Source: a virus
Virus record (IMG/VR): IMGVR_UViG_3300025120_000613
Coordinates: 1-22,592 of that record
Strand: one strand, 5' to 3'
Length of the DNA stretch: 22,592 nucleotides
The translations under genes were made by a program, and so were the position numbers. Shown here piece after piece: positions 1-8,693 of this stretch. Numbering within the stretch: position 1 is the stretch's first letter; each line of letters begins with the position of its first letter. The notes under the pieces were generated by a model. It did not search any database. It was not told the origin of the DNA and saw only the letters and a program-made list of their open reading frames with translations.

Positions 1-2
1 CT

Positions 3-2951
3 GCCCCCACACAACGGGGCGCTGCCACCACAATGTCAGGCGCCTATATGCGGGGTGCCTTCACAGGCGGTTCGCAGTTCCCAGGCCCTATAGGCCCAGG
101 TGCAGCTTCTAGCACAGCTTTATCTTCTCCTTTACCAGCTAGATCAGCACGTACTACGCAGTACCTAAGCCCTATAGGGCCTATTTCTCCTCAGGAGCGC
201 ACTGGACGCGCAGAACAGCTTGCAAGGGAGGCCGCACTAAAAAGCCAAGCTAACCAAAAAGAATTTCAAGCACAAAAAGCATTTCAAACGGAACTATTTA
301 ATATTGAAAAACGGTTTGAAAACAGTCTAATACGACAGCGTGTAGAAGCGGACAACGCCGAGTTTGATACATTACTAAAACGGCTTGACGTAGAAAAAAG
401 CAAAAGAAATGAAATAAATACCTTAACAGAAAACCTTAATAAAAAACAACTTGAAGATTTTGATCGACGTTTAATAGAAGCGAGCAATCTGCGAGGCCAG
501 ACCAGCCCGGTTGGTGGCGCGGCAAACATCCCAGGTAGTCCTGCCGCTAAACAGCGCACAGCCCGAAATAAAAAATTACAGGGTGCCGCAAGCAACGCAA
601 TTATCGGTGGAGCGTTTCCACTACTCTTCGGCCAAGGAATCGGTGCTGCAGTCGGTGGTGCGGCAGGTGGTGCAGGCGGCGGTTTGCTGGGCGGGCAGTT
701 TGGTTTCGGCCTGTCACTTGTTGGCACAGCAATTGGAACCGCAGTTGATACCTTAATTGCTAAAACCGGGGACCTTGGCAAAGCCTTAAGCCCGCTAACC
801 GCGGATATCGGTGCTTTAGCAGACGCTGCAGGGCTGGCTGGTACAGAAAATGGGAAGCTGATTAAATCGCTGAAGTCTTTTCTCGGATCTGAAAAAGCTT
901 TAGAGCTGGCGTCTCAGCAGCTAGCTGTAATCGTGGGTCAAGATGGCGTGCAGGCCCTAGAGCAGTATGGGGATGCAAACACCGAACTGTCGAACCAGCT
1001 TAGTAAAGCTTTTACAGGTCTATCTGCATCTATTGCGCCATTTTTGACAAGTGTTACAAAGGCGATTTCAGGCAGAGTTGAAACTACAAGATTAGTAAAA
1101 CGTGGAGTCACTGAATTTAGTACTGATCCAGCTATAAAAAAAGCTCAAAACGAATTTCTAAAACGTAAAATTAACGAGTTTGAACTTGAGCAAAAAATAG
1201 CTGATGTTGTACGCCAAAAAGAACAGGAGGCAAAAAAAGCTGCGGACGCTAAACTACAGTCTGCAACAGGCAGTCGCATTGACCTACAGATTGCTCAAGA
1301 AAATCTTACTATTGAAGAAGCAAGAAACAATCTTTTAGACCAAAGGGTACAAAAAGCAGAAAAAGAAATAATATCCTTAGATTTTCAAAAACAGTCAGAA
1401 GCTATTTTGCTTAAGTTAGATGAAAAACAGTTAACTGAAGCTCAAGCAACGCTTCTTCTTGAAGAAGCAGGTGTAGAAAATACTCGCAAAAAACTAGCTT
1501 TAGAGAACTCTATAACCAAAGCCAAAGAGAATCAAATTAAGCAGCTAGAACGTGAAAATCAGGCCGCAGAGCGTAAGGCAGCAGCAGAAGCAAAGAGAAT
1601 ACAACGCGAGTTAGACGCACGAAACAGAGGCATTAGCTCGGCCCAAGTCGGCAGTATGCAATCTTTGATTGCAGGCAGTAGAGCTGGGTTACAAAGCACC
1701 CGTGTATTTGAAGGGGAAAAAGCGTTCCTAGACGAAAGCGAAAAAGCTTTGGAATACGAGGTCAAACTAAAAACTCTAATATTAGATATTCAGTACAAGC
1801 AGCGAGCTTCACAAGCAAAATCTCAGGAAGAAGCAGAACACTTGTTTAACACATATAACACACAATACGACACTATTGAACGCATATACTTTACTCAACT
1901 ACAACAAGTACGACAGCAAAAAGAGCAGCTTAAGGTACAAAAAGAGATTAACGCTTTGCAGCAAACAGAAGAGACTTCCGGTATCACGCGGGGCTTTACG
2001 CGCAATATTGCGGACGTGGAACGCAGGATTGCTTCGCCATTTGGAGGCGATGATTCAGACATGTTAAACCTTAGAATCGAACAACTTCGTCGAACAGAAG
2101 ACTTATACAGGGACATAGATACTCAGGTAAGTATTTTAAACAAACAGCTAGAAGCAGACCCTAGCAATGAAATGATTGCGGACAACATAAAAGGTTTAGA
2201 AGAACGCAGACAAAAACTTGAAGATCTTTTGCCAGTTTTAGATCAAGTAGAGCAGGCGGAATTGCGCCAAAACCAGTTAATGGATAAGTATGGCTTTATC
2301 GCAGACGAAGCCGCCACTGCAATGTCATCTGCTGTGCAGTCAGTTATCACAGGCACTGGTTCAGTCCAGGAAGCCTTTAGCGACATGTTTGCCAACATCG
2401 GAAAAGCCTTCATCGATATGGCGACTCAGATGATTGCTAAGGCGTTGGTGATGAAGGCGATAGGAATACTTACCAGCGCCTTTGGCGGGGGCGGTGGTGG
2501 TGGTGGCTTTAACCCCAGCGCCCCAAGCATTACTGGAAATAGCATCGGCGATTTTGGCGGCGGCACGCCTTTCCTTGGTGCCTTTGCCGAGGGCGGTTAT
2601 GTCACCGGCCCAACCAACGCTTTAATCGGAGAAGGTGGCGAACCTGAGTACGTCATCCCAGAATCCAAGATGCGTGAAAGCATGGGGCGTTATTCCAGAG
2701 GTTCACGTGGTGGCTCTGTTATCCCTGCAGAAGGTGGCGGCTCAGCTGGAACGGAAGGCGGTACTGCTGTTGCCACTCCAATCGATGTCCGCTATAGCGT
2801 GGAACGCATCAACTCAGTGGATTATGTGACCGCAGACCAGTTCCAAAGCGGAATGAAGCGAGCAGCATTGGAGGGCGCACAACGTGGTCAGCAATTAACA
2901 TTGACCAGACTTCAACAGTCACCCGCAACCCGTAGGAGGATTGGAATGTGA
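3..2951 (+). CDS. Tail tape measure protein (5' end outside window)
   Basis: This protein sets siphovirus tail length and is ejected with the DNA. The frame is open to the left edge. The first ATG is at 33 but has no ribosome-binding site, so I treat the gene as 5'-truncated. Counting from that ATG (972 residues): a Pro/Gly/Ser-rich head (1-55), a charged coiled coil (60-150), a Gly-rich hydrophobic stretch with two membrane-like segments (about 185-245), a long Lys/Glu/Gln coiled coil (about 365-700), a second hydrophobic segment (about 770-820) and a Gly-rich tail with the motif EGGYVTGPTNALIGEGGEPE followed by YVIPESKM, typical of tape measure C-termini. At about 0.15 nm per residue, 972 residues would give a tail of at least about 145 nm (inference). 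It is followed directly by minor tail genes. I am confident of the function; only the start is unknown. Confidence 0.9.
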   Translation, partial: APTQRGAATTMSGAYMRGAFTGGSQFPGPIGPGAASSTALSSPLPARSARTTQYLSPIGPISPQERTGRAEQLAREAALKSQANQKEFQAQKAFQTELFNIEKRFENSLIRQRVEADNAEFDTLLKRLDVEKSKRNEINTLTENLNKKQLEDFDRRLIEASNLRGQTSPVGGAANIPGSPAAKQRTARNKKLQGAASNAIIGGAFPLLFGQGIGAAVGGAAGGAGGGLLGGQFGFGLSLVGTAIGTAVDTLIAKTGDLGKALSPLTADIGALADAAGLAGTENGKLIKSLKSFLGSEKALELASQQLAVIVGQDGVQALEQYGDANTELSNQLSKAFTGLSASIAPFLTSVTKAISGRVETTRLVKRGVTEFSTDPAIKKAQNEFLKRKINEFELEQKIADVVRQKEQEAKKAADAKLQSATGSRIDLQIAQENLTIEEARNNLLDQRVQKAEKEIISLDFQKQSEAILLKLDEKQLTEAQATLLLEEAGVENTRKKLALENSITKAKENQIKQLERENQAAERKAAAEAKRIQRELDARNRGISSAQVGSMQSLIAGSRAGLQSTRVFEGEKAFLDESEKALEYEVKLKTLILDIQYKQRASQAKSQEEAEHLFNTYNTQYDTIERIYFTQLQQVRQQKEQLKVQKEINALQQTEETSGITRGFTRNIADVERRIASPFGGDDSDMLNLRIEQLRRTEDLYRDIDTQVSILNKQLEADPSNEMIADNIKGLEERRQKLEDLLPVLDQVEQAELRQNQLMDKYGFIADEAATAMSSAVQSVITGTGSVQEAFSDMFANIGKAFIDMATQMIAKALVMKAIGILTSAFGGGGGGGGFNPSAPSITGNSIGDFGGGTPFLGAFAEGGYVTGPTNALIGEGGEPEYVIPESKMRESMGRYSRGSRGGSVIPAEGGGSAGTEGGTAVATPIDVRYSVERINSVDYVTADQFQSGMKRAALEGAQRGQQLTLTRLQQSPATRRRIGM
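2934..2939 (+). promoter_or_regulatory. Ribosome-binding site for the GTG-started minor tail gene
   Basis: A perfect AGGAGG lies 8 bases before the GTG at 2948. It decides the start of the next gene, which has no nearby ATG, and it sits inside the last codons of the tape measure gene. Confidence 0.8.
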
Positions 2952-3418
2952 CGACACTTGCAGTTGGCAATTATTTAAAGCTTGCGAATCCAGCCCAAAC
3001 AGTGGTTTACAGGTTCCAGAACTTTCATATTGGTGAGTCTGCAACTTATGACAGCTTTAATTGGAGCTTTTTACCGTTTGGTTTTTCTGGCGTGAGTGTC
3101 AACAGGACAGGCGATAACACTTCTGCAACGCTTGTCTTTCCCAACAACGAACTCAGCAGGGCATGGGCTTTAGAGGCAGTTACTGACAGGTGGCTGGCAA
3201 CCGCTCTGGTGATGAACCTTGATCCAGACGACCGAACGGTTGGAACGCTGATGCACCAATACATTGGTCAAATCGCTGGCGGCAGCTGGGACGATGCAAC
3301 TTTGAACCTTGAGGTAAACACGATCTTGGACGCTGTAGGGTCTGACGTTCCACTGCGCCGCTTGACGCAAAACTTAATCGGTAACATTCCAGTCACAAGT
3401 AATGTCCGATTGCGTTGA
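2948..3418 (+). CDS. Minor tail protein, L-like by position
   Basis: A 156-residue protein between the tape measure and the NlpC/P60-like gene, the place that lambda gpL occupies. It starts with GTG, overlaps the tape measure stop by 4 bases (GTGA) and has a perfect AGGAGG site. The sequence is mostly beta-strand-like, with a Trp/Phe-rich early part (FNWSFLPFGFSGVSV, about residues 37-51), a central block SRAWALEAVTDRWLATALVM followed by NLDPDD (about 70-95), and a C-terminal VPLRRLTQNLIGNIP. It lacks the cysteine cluster I would expect of a canonical iron-sulfur gpL, so the name rests on gene order and general form. A hub or distal-tail protein joining the tube end to the tip is the likely role. 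Confidence 0.6.
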   Translation: MTTLAVGNYLKLANPAQTVVYRFQNFHIGESATYDSFNWSFLPFGFSGVSVNRTGDNTSATLVFPNNELSRAWALEAVTDRWLATALVMNLDPDDRTVGTLMHQYIGQIAGGSWDDATLNLEVNTILDAVGSDVPLRRLTQNLIGNIPVTSNVRLR

Positions 3419-3770
3419 TTTAATTGGGCTTCGCTACCGATTAGGGGCTGACGGCAGCAACGGTGAGATCGACTGCATCCACCTTGTCTTCAAGGTTCTG
3501 GAGCGGTGCGGTATAGACGCGCCACCATTTAATCCTGATTGGTACAGCTCAAGCAAGACAAAGGTCTGCCGTGATCTTTTGCGATGGGGTTACCGAGTGG
3601 AACAGCCGAAGTATGATGGGGATGTGCTTTTGTTAAAAAGGGACACTTGGATTTTCGCAGTCACATGGCAAACCGGGATTCTTTACATCAACAGCCAGCT
3701 GGACATCGTGACTTGGGCACCGGCATCCAGCTTTATGAGATTTCACTGCTTCCGTATGAAAGGCAGTTAA
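3402..3770 (+). CDS. NlpC/P60-like tail tip peptidase, possibly inactive (K-like)
   Basis: A 122-residue protein overlapping the previous gene by 17 bases. The gene order (after L-like, before J-like) and the layout fit the NlpC/P60 domain of lambda gpK, a tail-tip peptidoglycan hydrolase. The pattern GLRYRLGADGSNGEIDCIHL puts the nucleophile Cys25 in the usual Asp-Cys pair, and YDGDVLLLKR (71-80) matches the family's Gly-Asp strand. The catalytic His expected before the GILYI strand is not visible: the position reads TWQTGILYI (88-96), with Gln90 where His would normally stand. The protein may therefore be a structural or weakened member of the family. Its last 35 codons are also open in the frame used by the next gene. 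Confidence 0.65.
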   Translation: MSDCVDLIGLRYRLGADGSNGEIDCIHLVFKVLERCGIDAPPFNPDWYSSSKTKVCRDLLRWGYRVEQPKYDGDVLLLKRDTWIFAVTWQTGILYINSQLDIVTWAPASSFMRFHCFRMKGS

Positions 3771-6700
3771 TAGATATTCTTGATTGGAACGAAGAAGATT
3801 ACAGGCGTTTTTCATACTTAGCAGCAAAAAGAGGTCAGGTTAGACCGGCGGCGTATGCGCACATTCCAGATATAAAGAACGGGCCAGAAACATGGGTGCC
3901 AATTGTTGTCAGCCTTGTCGTTGGCGCACTTTCTACCGCCGCTTCGATACTGCTAGCACCAAAACCAAAAGCTCCACCAGGCTCAGGTCCAGATAACAGA
4001 GTTAGTCGTCGTCGTCTTGGTGATCGCTCTGGGCAGGATCGCTTTAGCCCCACAACCGGCTTTGACACACAAGCCGATATAGCAGACTACGCAAGCCCAA
4101 TCCCTATTATTTTTGGCCAATACACTGGAGCGACTGGCGGGATTGTTGCTTCACCTAGTTTGGTGTGGTCTCGTGCGTTTTCGCTTGGATCACAGCAATC
4201 GGTCAAGTTATTGTTTGTTCTTGGCGAACAAGGGTTAGGGGAAGGAATTGCAAGACCAGAACTAAACGGAATCTTTCTTGGTAATAGTGCATTAGACGCA
4301 TCGTATGCACATGCGTTTGCTTTTTACTGGAAGAGGAATAGCAATAGCTTTTCACGAATCAAAGCGTCAAACCTTGCTTACGGCTCCAGAGGAACGCTGG
4401 CTTCAGGAGACATAGAAGCTAATGACGATATTTTTCTTTGTCCAACAGGTCAAGGACTAACGGACACTGGGTTCTCTGGAGCGCATAGCCCAACATCTAG
4501 CACTCAGTTTGGGGTTCATTCGGCAATTCCAAACGCTACAAACTATCGAGTGAACTGGCGTGTAATTTCAATTCCAAGACTTGAGGATCAAACTGACGAT
4601 CCCAAGAATCGACTTATAGCTGAAAGGATCAAAATTGCTGGTGATTACGGAATAGACACCGGAGTCATTGCTATCAAAAATCAAGGCCAAAAAGGCGTTG
4701 GCCGCAATTATGGCCGTCGGATGGGCATTACTCACCTAAACGGTGTTCCAGTCTCTGACAGTGGCACTACGCCAAAAGAGGTACGAATTGCCTCTGTTGG
4801 TGACTTTGCGACTTTTACAATTGCTCCCGGCCAACTTCCTGCAAATATTTACAACTTTGGCACAGATGCAGTTAGTGTTGACGATATTAATTCAGCTATT
4901 ACTGCATCGCGCAGGAGCGCAGACGATGCTCTTCAGGTAGGCGAAACGATAGTCATAGGGCGCACTGTTTGGGTTGTGGAAGCAAGAGCTTTACCTATCT
5001 GGACAGAAGGCAGCCGTCAGGAAATACAGCTTCGTTGCGTTGAGACTTTTGGCACGGGGCTCGGCGCTTCAATCGGATTAGTCAGTGAAAGAATGATTGC
5101 CAGAGGAGTTTATAACGATGACAATGGGCGGACTAATGCTAGAAACGCTTTAGGGATGAACGCTGGCGCAGGTTTTTACCCGTTACTTAAGGCTAGTTTT
5201 GGAGTCGTAAGAAATACGCGAGCTTGCGGAGTTACTGAAATTGGTATTAGATCTCAAGTGTGGAACCGTGCCAATGGTCTTGCAAACTTCGCAACAGTTC
5301 CGTCACCTAACGATTTACGTGCAGCAGAGTTTGACAAAATTAGTTTTGAAGTCGGCACGATGTCGCTTTATCTAAAACGAACATCCGTCTGGACGGTATT
5401 CTTGCGGCCTGCTGGAACGGATGAGAATGGAACTGAATACGCATGGGCTCCATTAGGAGAGCAGTTTTGCGTTACTGGAGAAAGCCCACAAGATCAATAT
5501 AATTACATCCGCTTTGGGCATCCAGAGCAAAGACAGTATGAGTACAAATTTGTCCCAAAAAGCGGAGCTGATGTTGCGCGTCACAGTCCTGATGATGCTC
5601 AATTTATACGTTTAAACGCAAAAACAAATCAGCTTGTAGGCGGAAGGTATGAAACAGCATATGGCTCTTTTCAGGTTAGCGTTACGGGGGAATATGTAAC
5701 AGTTGGCGCTATTACATACAACCCAGAAATGGCAACCAAGCCTGTTGTCAGGGATGGATCAACTGCGTATTCTGTTCCTGCTGCACTTGAGGTAGAGACT
5801 CATTTACCAGATACAGAAGATGATTCAATCCAAGTCGCAAGCGTTGGTTTTAGTGACTGGCTGCCGGACGGAGTGTCGCAAGGCAGAGCAGGCGCTACTT
5901 TTTACGCACTTTTTGGGCAAGCCAGATCTATGGGGCTGACCGGCTCTAAACAGGTCACAACAACTTTTACGAACAATCGCAGCATCACGATTCAATTTAA
6001 CGGAGTTGTCAACGCCAACTACCCAGCCACCCATCCGTTTTTCCCTGGATTTAGAGCGTGGAACTTTACTAGCATTGAGGTTGTTTCAAGCAGCGGTGGA
6101 TTCAATACAGGTCAAGTTATTGATATTCCAATTAGTGTTGCAGGTAACCCAAGAGCGATACGTTATGGACTAACGACAGGAGGCGTTCGCTTAACGGTTC
6201 TTTCCACGACGGCGGGAACTGCACCTAAAGGGCGTTCAGCTGCTTTTGCTTATGAGTTGTTTGGGAGTCAACAGTCGTTTCCTTTGGGTCATGTCGCGCA
6301 GGTAACTATTGACGCTTCATCCGATTCAGGAGCTTTTGCAACAATTATTGCGACAGGCACTGTCGTCTCTCGCCCAGCGTTGGGTCAATCAATATTTCCA
6401 GGGCAGACGCAAGCTTGGAGTGTTAGCTATGCCGTTGAACCCACCTTGAGCTTTGGGACGTGGGTAAGTGGCTCGCTTGTCACTTATCCCCTTACTGTGT
6501 CATCGGGGAATCCGTTCAAGCAAACAGGAACCACAACAGGAGTCGTTTTAAAAGTTTTATCATTAGTGACTGTTGATGTTCCGCCTGGGTTTACTGGCGA
6601 AAGACTTTTTGAGGAAAACAGTCAGGTCAATGATATTAGCCTTTACGGCGATCTTCTGAACAAGTCAAACGATTCATCACCAGAACACGAAATTACATAT

Positions 6701-7882
6701 GTAAACGAAAGTGTTGTCAATGATAACGTACCAGATTATGCCAATTTAACAATATGCGGCTTGGCATTAAAGTCTTCTCGTAATTTTGCAAGTGTTGATC
6801 AGCTTCGCGTCTGGCTCGCTGATGGCGTTTCGGTTAAGAAGTTTCAAGCAGACGCAACATCTGATATTGGCCCAAGCAATAAGTTCACTGATCTTGTCTA
6901 CTACCTGCTAACCGATAAAACTGCTGGTGCGGGAGGCGTTGTATCTGCTGAGTTGATCAGGACAGAAGACTTTCCAGCCACTTCGCAGTTCCTGAAAGCA
7001 AACAAGCTGTTCTTTGATGGAGCGATTGACTCACCGACAAACCTTCGGCAGTTTATTTCTGACACAGCACCGTTCTTCCTTTGCAATTTTGTTATTAGTG
7101 ACGGCAAATTCAGCTTGGTTCCTGCATTGCCTACAGACTTAAACGGCAACATTACTCAGCAGCCAATCGTCATTCAGCAGCTATTCACCTCTGGCAACAT
7201 TATCGAAGATTCGTTCAGCCTTGAATACTTGAGTTCGGAAGAGCGCAAGAACTTTCAAGCTGTGGTGCGTTACCGCCAAGAGCAAAGGAATCAATTGCCA
7301 GAAGAAAAGACGCTTGTCGTTCGCTTTGCGGAAGCAGGCAGCGAGCAGTATCCGATTGAAGCGTTCGACCTGACGCAGTTCTGCACAAGTCGTGACCACG
7401 CTTTCTTGGTAGCCAAATTTTTCTTAAGCCTTCGTCGCCGGGTAACTCATACCGTCAAGTTTCGCACCAGTCCTTTTGGCATCTCGTTGGCTCCAGGCAA
7501 TTTTATTCGTGTTGTTACGGAAGCCAGCCCGTACCAGTCAGCTAGGAATGGAACGATTAGCGCAGACGGCACAATCGTGTCAGCCACCGCAATTACTGAT
7601 GGAACGTATTCAATCGTTTTCTTTAGATCAGATGATGATGAGGTAACTCCTGCCACGATGACGGTTGCGGGTGGCAAAGCGGTTGAGACCGCGCTTTATG
7701 ACTCGTTGTTTACGATTTCAGAGACATCCGTTTCGTCTAATGTGTATATGGTTGAACAGCTGACATTGGCAGAGGATGGAATGGTTGACGTTGTAGCAAC
7801 TGAGTTTCCGACAACTAGCACTTTCAACAGCCTGATGGCTGAAGATGTATTGACTGACAGCGCGTTTACCACTGAGGGCTAA
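3665..7882 (+). CDS. J-like tail tip / host-specificity protein
   Basis: A 1405-residue protein from the first ATG (a TTG at 3647 would add six residues). No ribosome-binding site is clear, and the start lies inside the previous gene, so the true start may be a little downstream, near 3740-3770. Lambda J-type proteins form the tip that contacts the receptor and close the tail. Numbering from 3665, a hydrophobic segment ending in LLAPKPKAPP (about 76-103) recalls the membrane-like segment of lambda gpI and the N-termini of J proteins. A long beta-rich body with the hub region follows, then two similar inserted domains (about 756-844 and 874-964). A block that resembles the J core (about 1000-1250, including APFFLCNFVISDGKFSLVP) precedes a short beta-rich end. 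It has no sign of chaperone or autocleavage motifs. Recognition rests on size, gene order and these features. Confidence 0.8.
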   Translation: MANRDSLHQQPAGHRDLGTGIQLYEISLLPYERQLIDILDWNEEDYRRFSYLAAKRGQVRPAAYAHIPDIKNGPETWVPIVVSLVVGALSTAASILLAPKPKAPPGSGPDNRVSRRRLGDRSGQDRFSPTTGFDTQADIADYASPIPIIFGQYTGATGGIVASPSLVWSRAFSLGSQQSVKLLFVLGEQGLGEGIARPELNGIFLGNSALDASYAHAFAFYWKRNSNSFSRIKASNLAYGSRGTLASGDIEANDDIFLCPTGQGLTDTGFSGAHSPTSSTQFGVHSAIPNATNYRVNWRVISIPRLEDQTDDPKNRLIAERIKIAGDYGIDTGVIAIKNQGQKGVGRNYGRRMGITHLNGVPVSDSGTTPKEVRIASVGDFATFTIAPGQLPANIYNFGTDAVSVDDINSAITASRRSADDALQVGETIVIGRTVWVVEARALPIWTEGSRQEIQLRCVETFGTGLGASIGLVSERMIARGVYNDDNGRTNARNALGMNAGAGFYPLLKASFGVVRNTRACGVTEIGIRSQVWNRANGLANFATVPSPNDLRAAEFDKISFEVGTMSLYLKRTSVWTVFLRPAGTDENGTEYAWAPLGEQFCVTGESPQDQYNYIRFGHPEQRQYEYKFVPKSGADVARHSPDDAQFIRLNAKTNQLVGGRYETAYGSFQVSVTGEYVTVGAITYNPEMATKPVVRDGSTAYSVPAALEVETHLPDTEDDSIQVASVGFSDWLPDGVSQGRAGATFYALFGQARSMGLTGSKQVTTTFTNNRSITIQFNGVVNANYPATHPFFPGFRAWNFTSIEVVSSSGGFNTGQVIDIPISVAGNPRAIRYGLTTGGVRLTVLSTTAGTAPKGRSAAFAYELFGSQQSFPLGHVAQVTIDASSDSGAFATIIATGTVVSRPALGQSIFPGQTQAWSVSYAVEPTLSFGTWVSGSLVTYPLTVSSGNPFKQTGTTTGVVLKVLSLVTVDVPPGFTGERLFEENSQVNDISLYGDLLNKSNDSSPEHEITYVNESVVNDNVPDYANLTICGLALKSSRNFASVDQLRVWLADGVSVKKFQADATSDIGPSNKFTDLVYYLLTDKTAGAGGVVSAELIRTEDFPATSQFLKANKLFFDGAIDSPTNLRQFISDTAPFFLCNFVISDGKFSLVPALPTDLNGNITQQPIVIQQLFTSGNIIEDSFSLEYLSSEERKNFQAVVRYRQEQRNQLPEEKTLVVRFAEAGSEQYPIEAFDLTQFCTSRDHAFLVAKFFLSLRRRVTHTVKFRTSPFGISLAPGNFIRVVTEASPYQSARNGTISADGTIVSATAITDGTYSIVFFRSDDDEVTPATMTVAGGKAVETALYDSLFTISETSVSSNVYMVEQLTLAEDGMVDVVATEFPTTSTFNSLMAEDVLTDSAFTTEG

Positions 7883-7884
7883 CA

Positions 7885-8259
7885 ATGGCATTTCCTTCGC
7901 TTACCCCAACAAGCCGCCAATTTGAGACGGGTGACTACCCAATCAAGGCATTTAAGTCTCAGTCCGGTGCTGAGGTTCGGATCCTGTACGGCAGCCAACG
8001 AACCAACATGAAGTTGAGTCTTAGTTACTCAAACCTGAGCGATGCAAATACGGAACTGTTTATTGATCACTTTGACGAGACCAAGGGCACGTTTTCAGTT
8101 TTTGATTTGCCGTCAGAGGCCCTAGCGGGCTGGAACGGTAACAGTGACGCTTTGGATGCTTCAGGAGCTAACGAATGGCGATATGAAGCAGCTCCACAGG
8201 TTTCTAGTGTGCGACCTGGGGTTAGCACTGTTACAGTGGCCTTAGTGGGTGTTTTCTGA
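7885..8259 (+). CDS. Minor tail protein, M-like
   Basis: A 124-residue protein with a GAGGG site 6 bases before its ATG, 2 bases after the tip gene stop. The layout resembles small tail-tip proteins of the lambda gpM / DUF2460 kind: an early strand with GDYPIKAFKSQSGAEVRILY (17-36), a central MKLSLSYSNLSDANTELFID block, then FDETKGTFSVFDLPSEA, where the family has a Gly-x-Phe-x-x-Phe followed by Pro. It ends in a hydrophobic strand. The position after J rather than between tape measure and L is unlike lambda. The next gene starts inside its stop codon (TGATG). I am fairly sure it is a tail protein and unsure of the exact family. Confidence 0.55.
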   Translation: MAFPSLTPTSRQFETGDYPIKAFKSQSGAEVRILYGSQRTNMKLSLSYSNLSDANTELFIDHFDETKGTFSVFDLPSEALAGWNGNSDALDASGANEWRYEAAPQVSSVRPGVSTVTVALVGVF

Positions 8260-8693
8260 TGGCAAAGGTTTACACCGGCAGAGATGGCGTAATGCAGCTG
8301 GCAGGCGTGACCCTTGCCAAGGTCTCAAATTTTTCGCTTCAATCTGATTTAGAGACGCTAGAAACAACAACTTTAAACGAGAATATCCGCACTTATAGCC
8401 CTGGCATTCTTGGCTATTCAGGTAGCGCAAACCTGTTGTATTACAAAGACGATAGCAACGCAATTAACACTGCAAACTTGCTGAACAAGTTAATAAAAAC
8501 AGGCACTGATGGGATTAGTTCTAGCGATACGGTTGAATTAACATTTCGTTGGGTTGATGGAGCGGACAACAACGATATTAAATTAACTGCGTACATAACA
8601 AGCGCAACAATCGGTGCCAGCACTGGTGAAATTGTAAGCGTCAGTATTTCGTTTGTTGGTACGGGCGCACTAGCCACTGCAACGATCTCATGA
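8259..8693 (+). CDS. Tail tube-like protein
   Basis: A 144-residue, beta-rich protein with 1-base overlap (TGATG) to the gene before. It has the form of a major tail tube protein: an early strand KVYTGRDGVMQLAGVTLAKV, then LETLETTTLNENIRTYSPG (about 32-50), which is the loop-and-strand pattern of tube proteins in which an ETT/TTL motif precedes a Gly-Tyr-Ser-Gly turn, and a C-terminal strand pair ending in EIVSVSISFVGTG. Tube proteins stack as hexamers around the tape measure. In lambda the tube gene precedes the tape measure; here it lies after the tip genes. It could be the main tube protein or a tube-like cap or tip ring; a second tube gene may lie outside the window. Confidence 0.65.
   Translation: MAKVYTGRDGVMQLAGVTLAKVSNFSLQSDLETLETTTLNENIRTYSPGILGYSGSANLLYYKDDSNAINTANLLNKLIKTGTDGISSSDTVELTFRWVDGADNNDIKLTAYITSATIGASTGEIVSVSISFVGTGALATATIS

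Noticed and set aside
284-781. 165-residue ORF on the minus strand
   Set aside because: It lies wholly inside the tape measure gene, is rich in Pro, Ser and Arg as expected of an antisense shadow, and has no gene neighbours on that strand.
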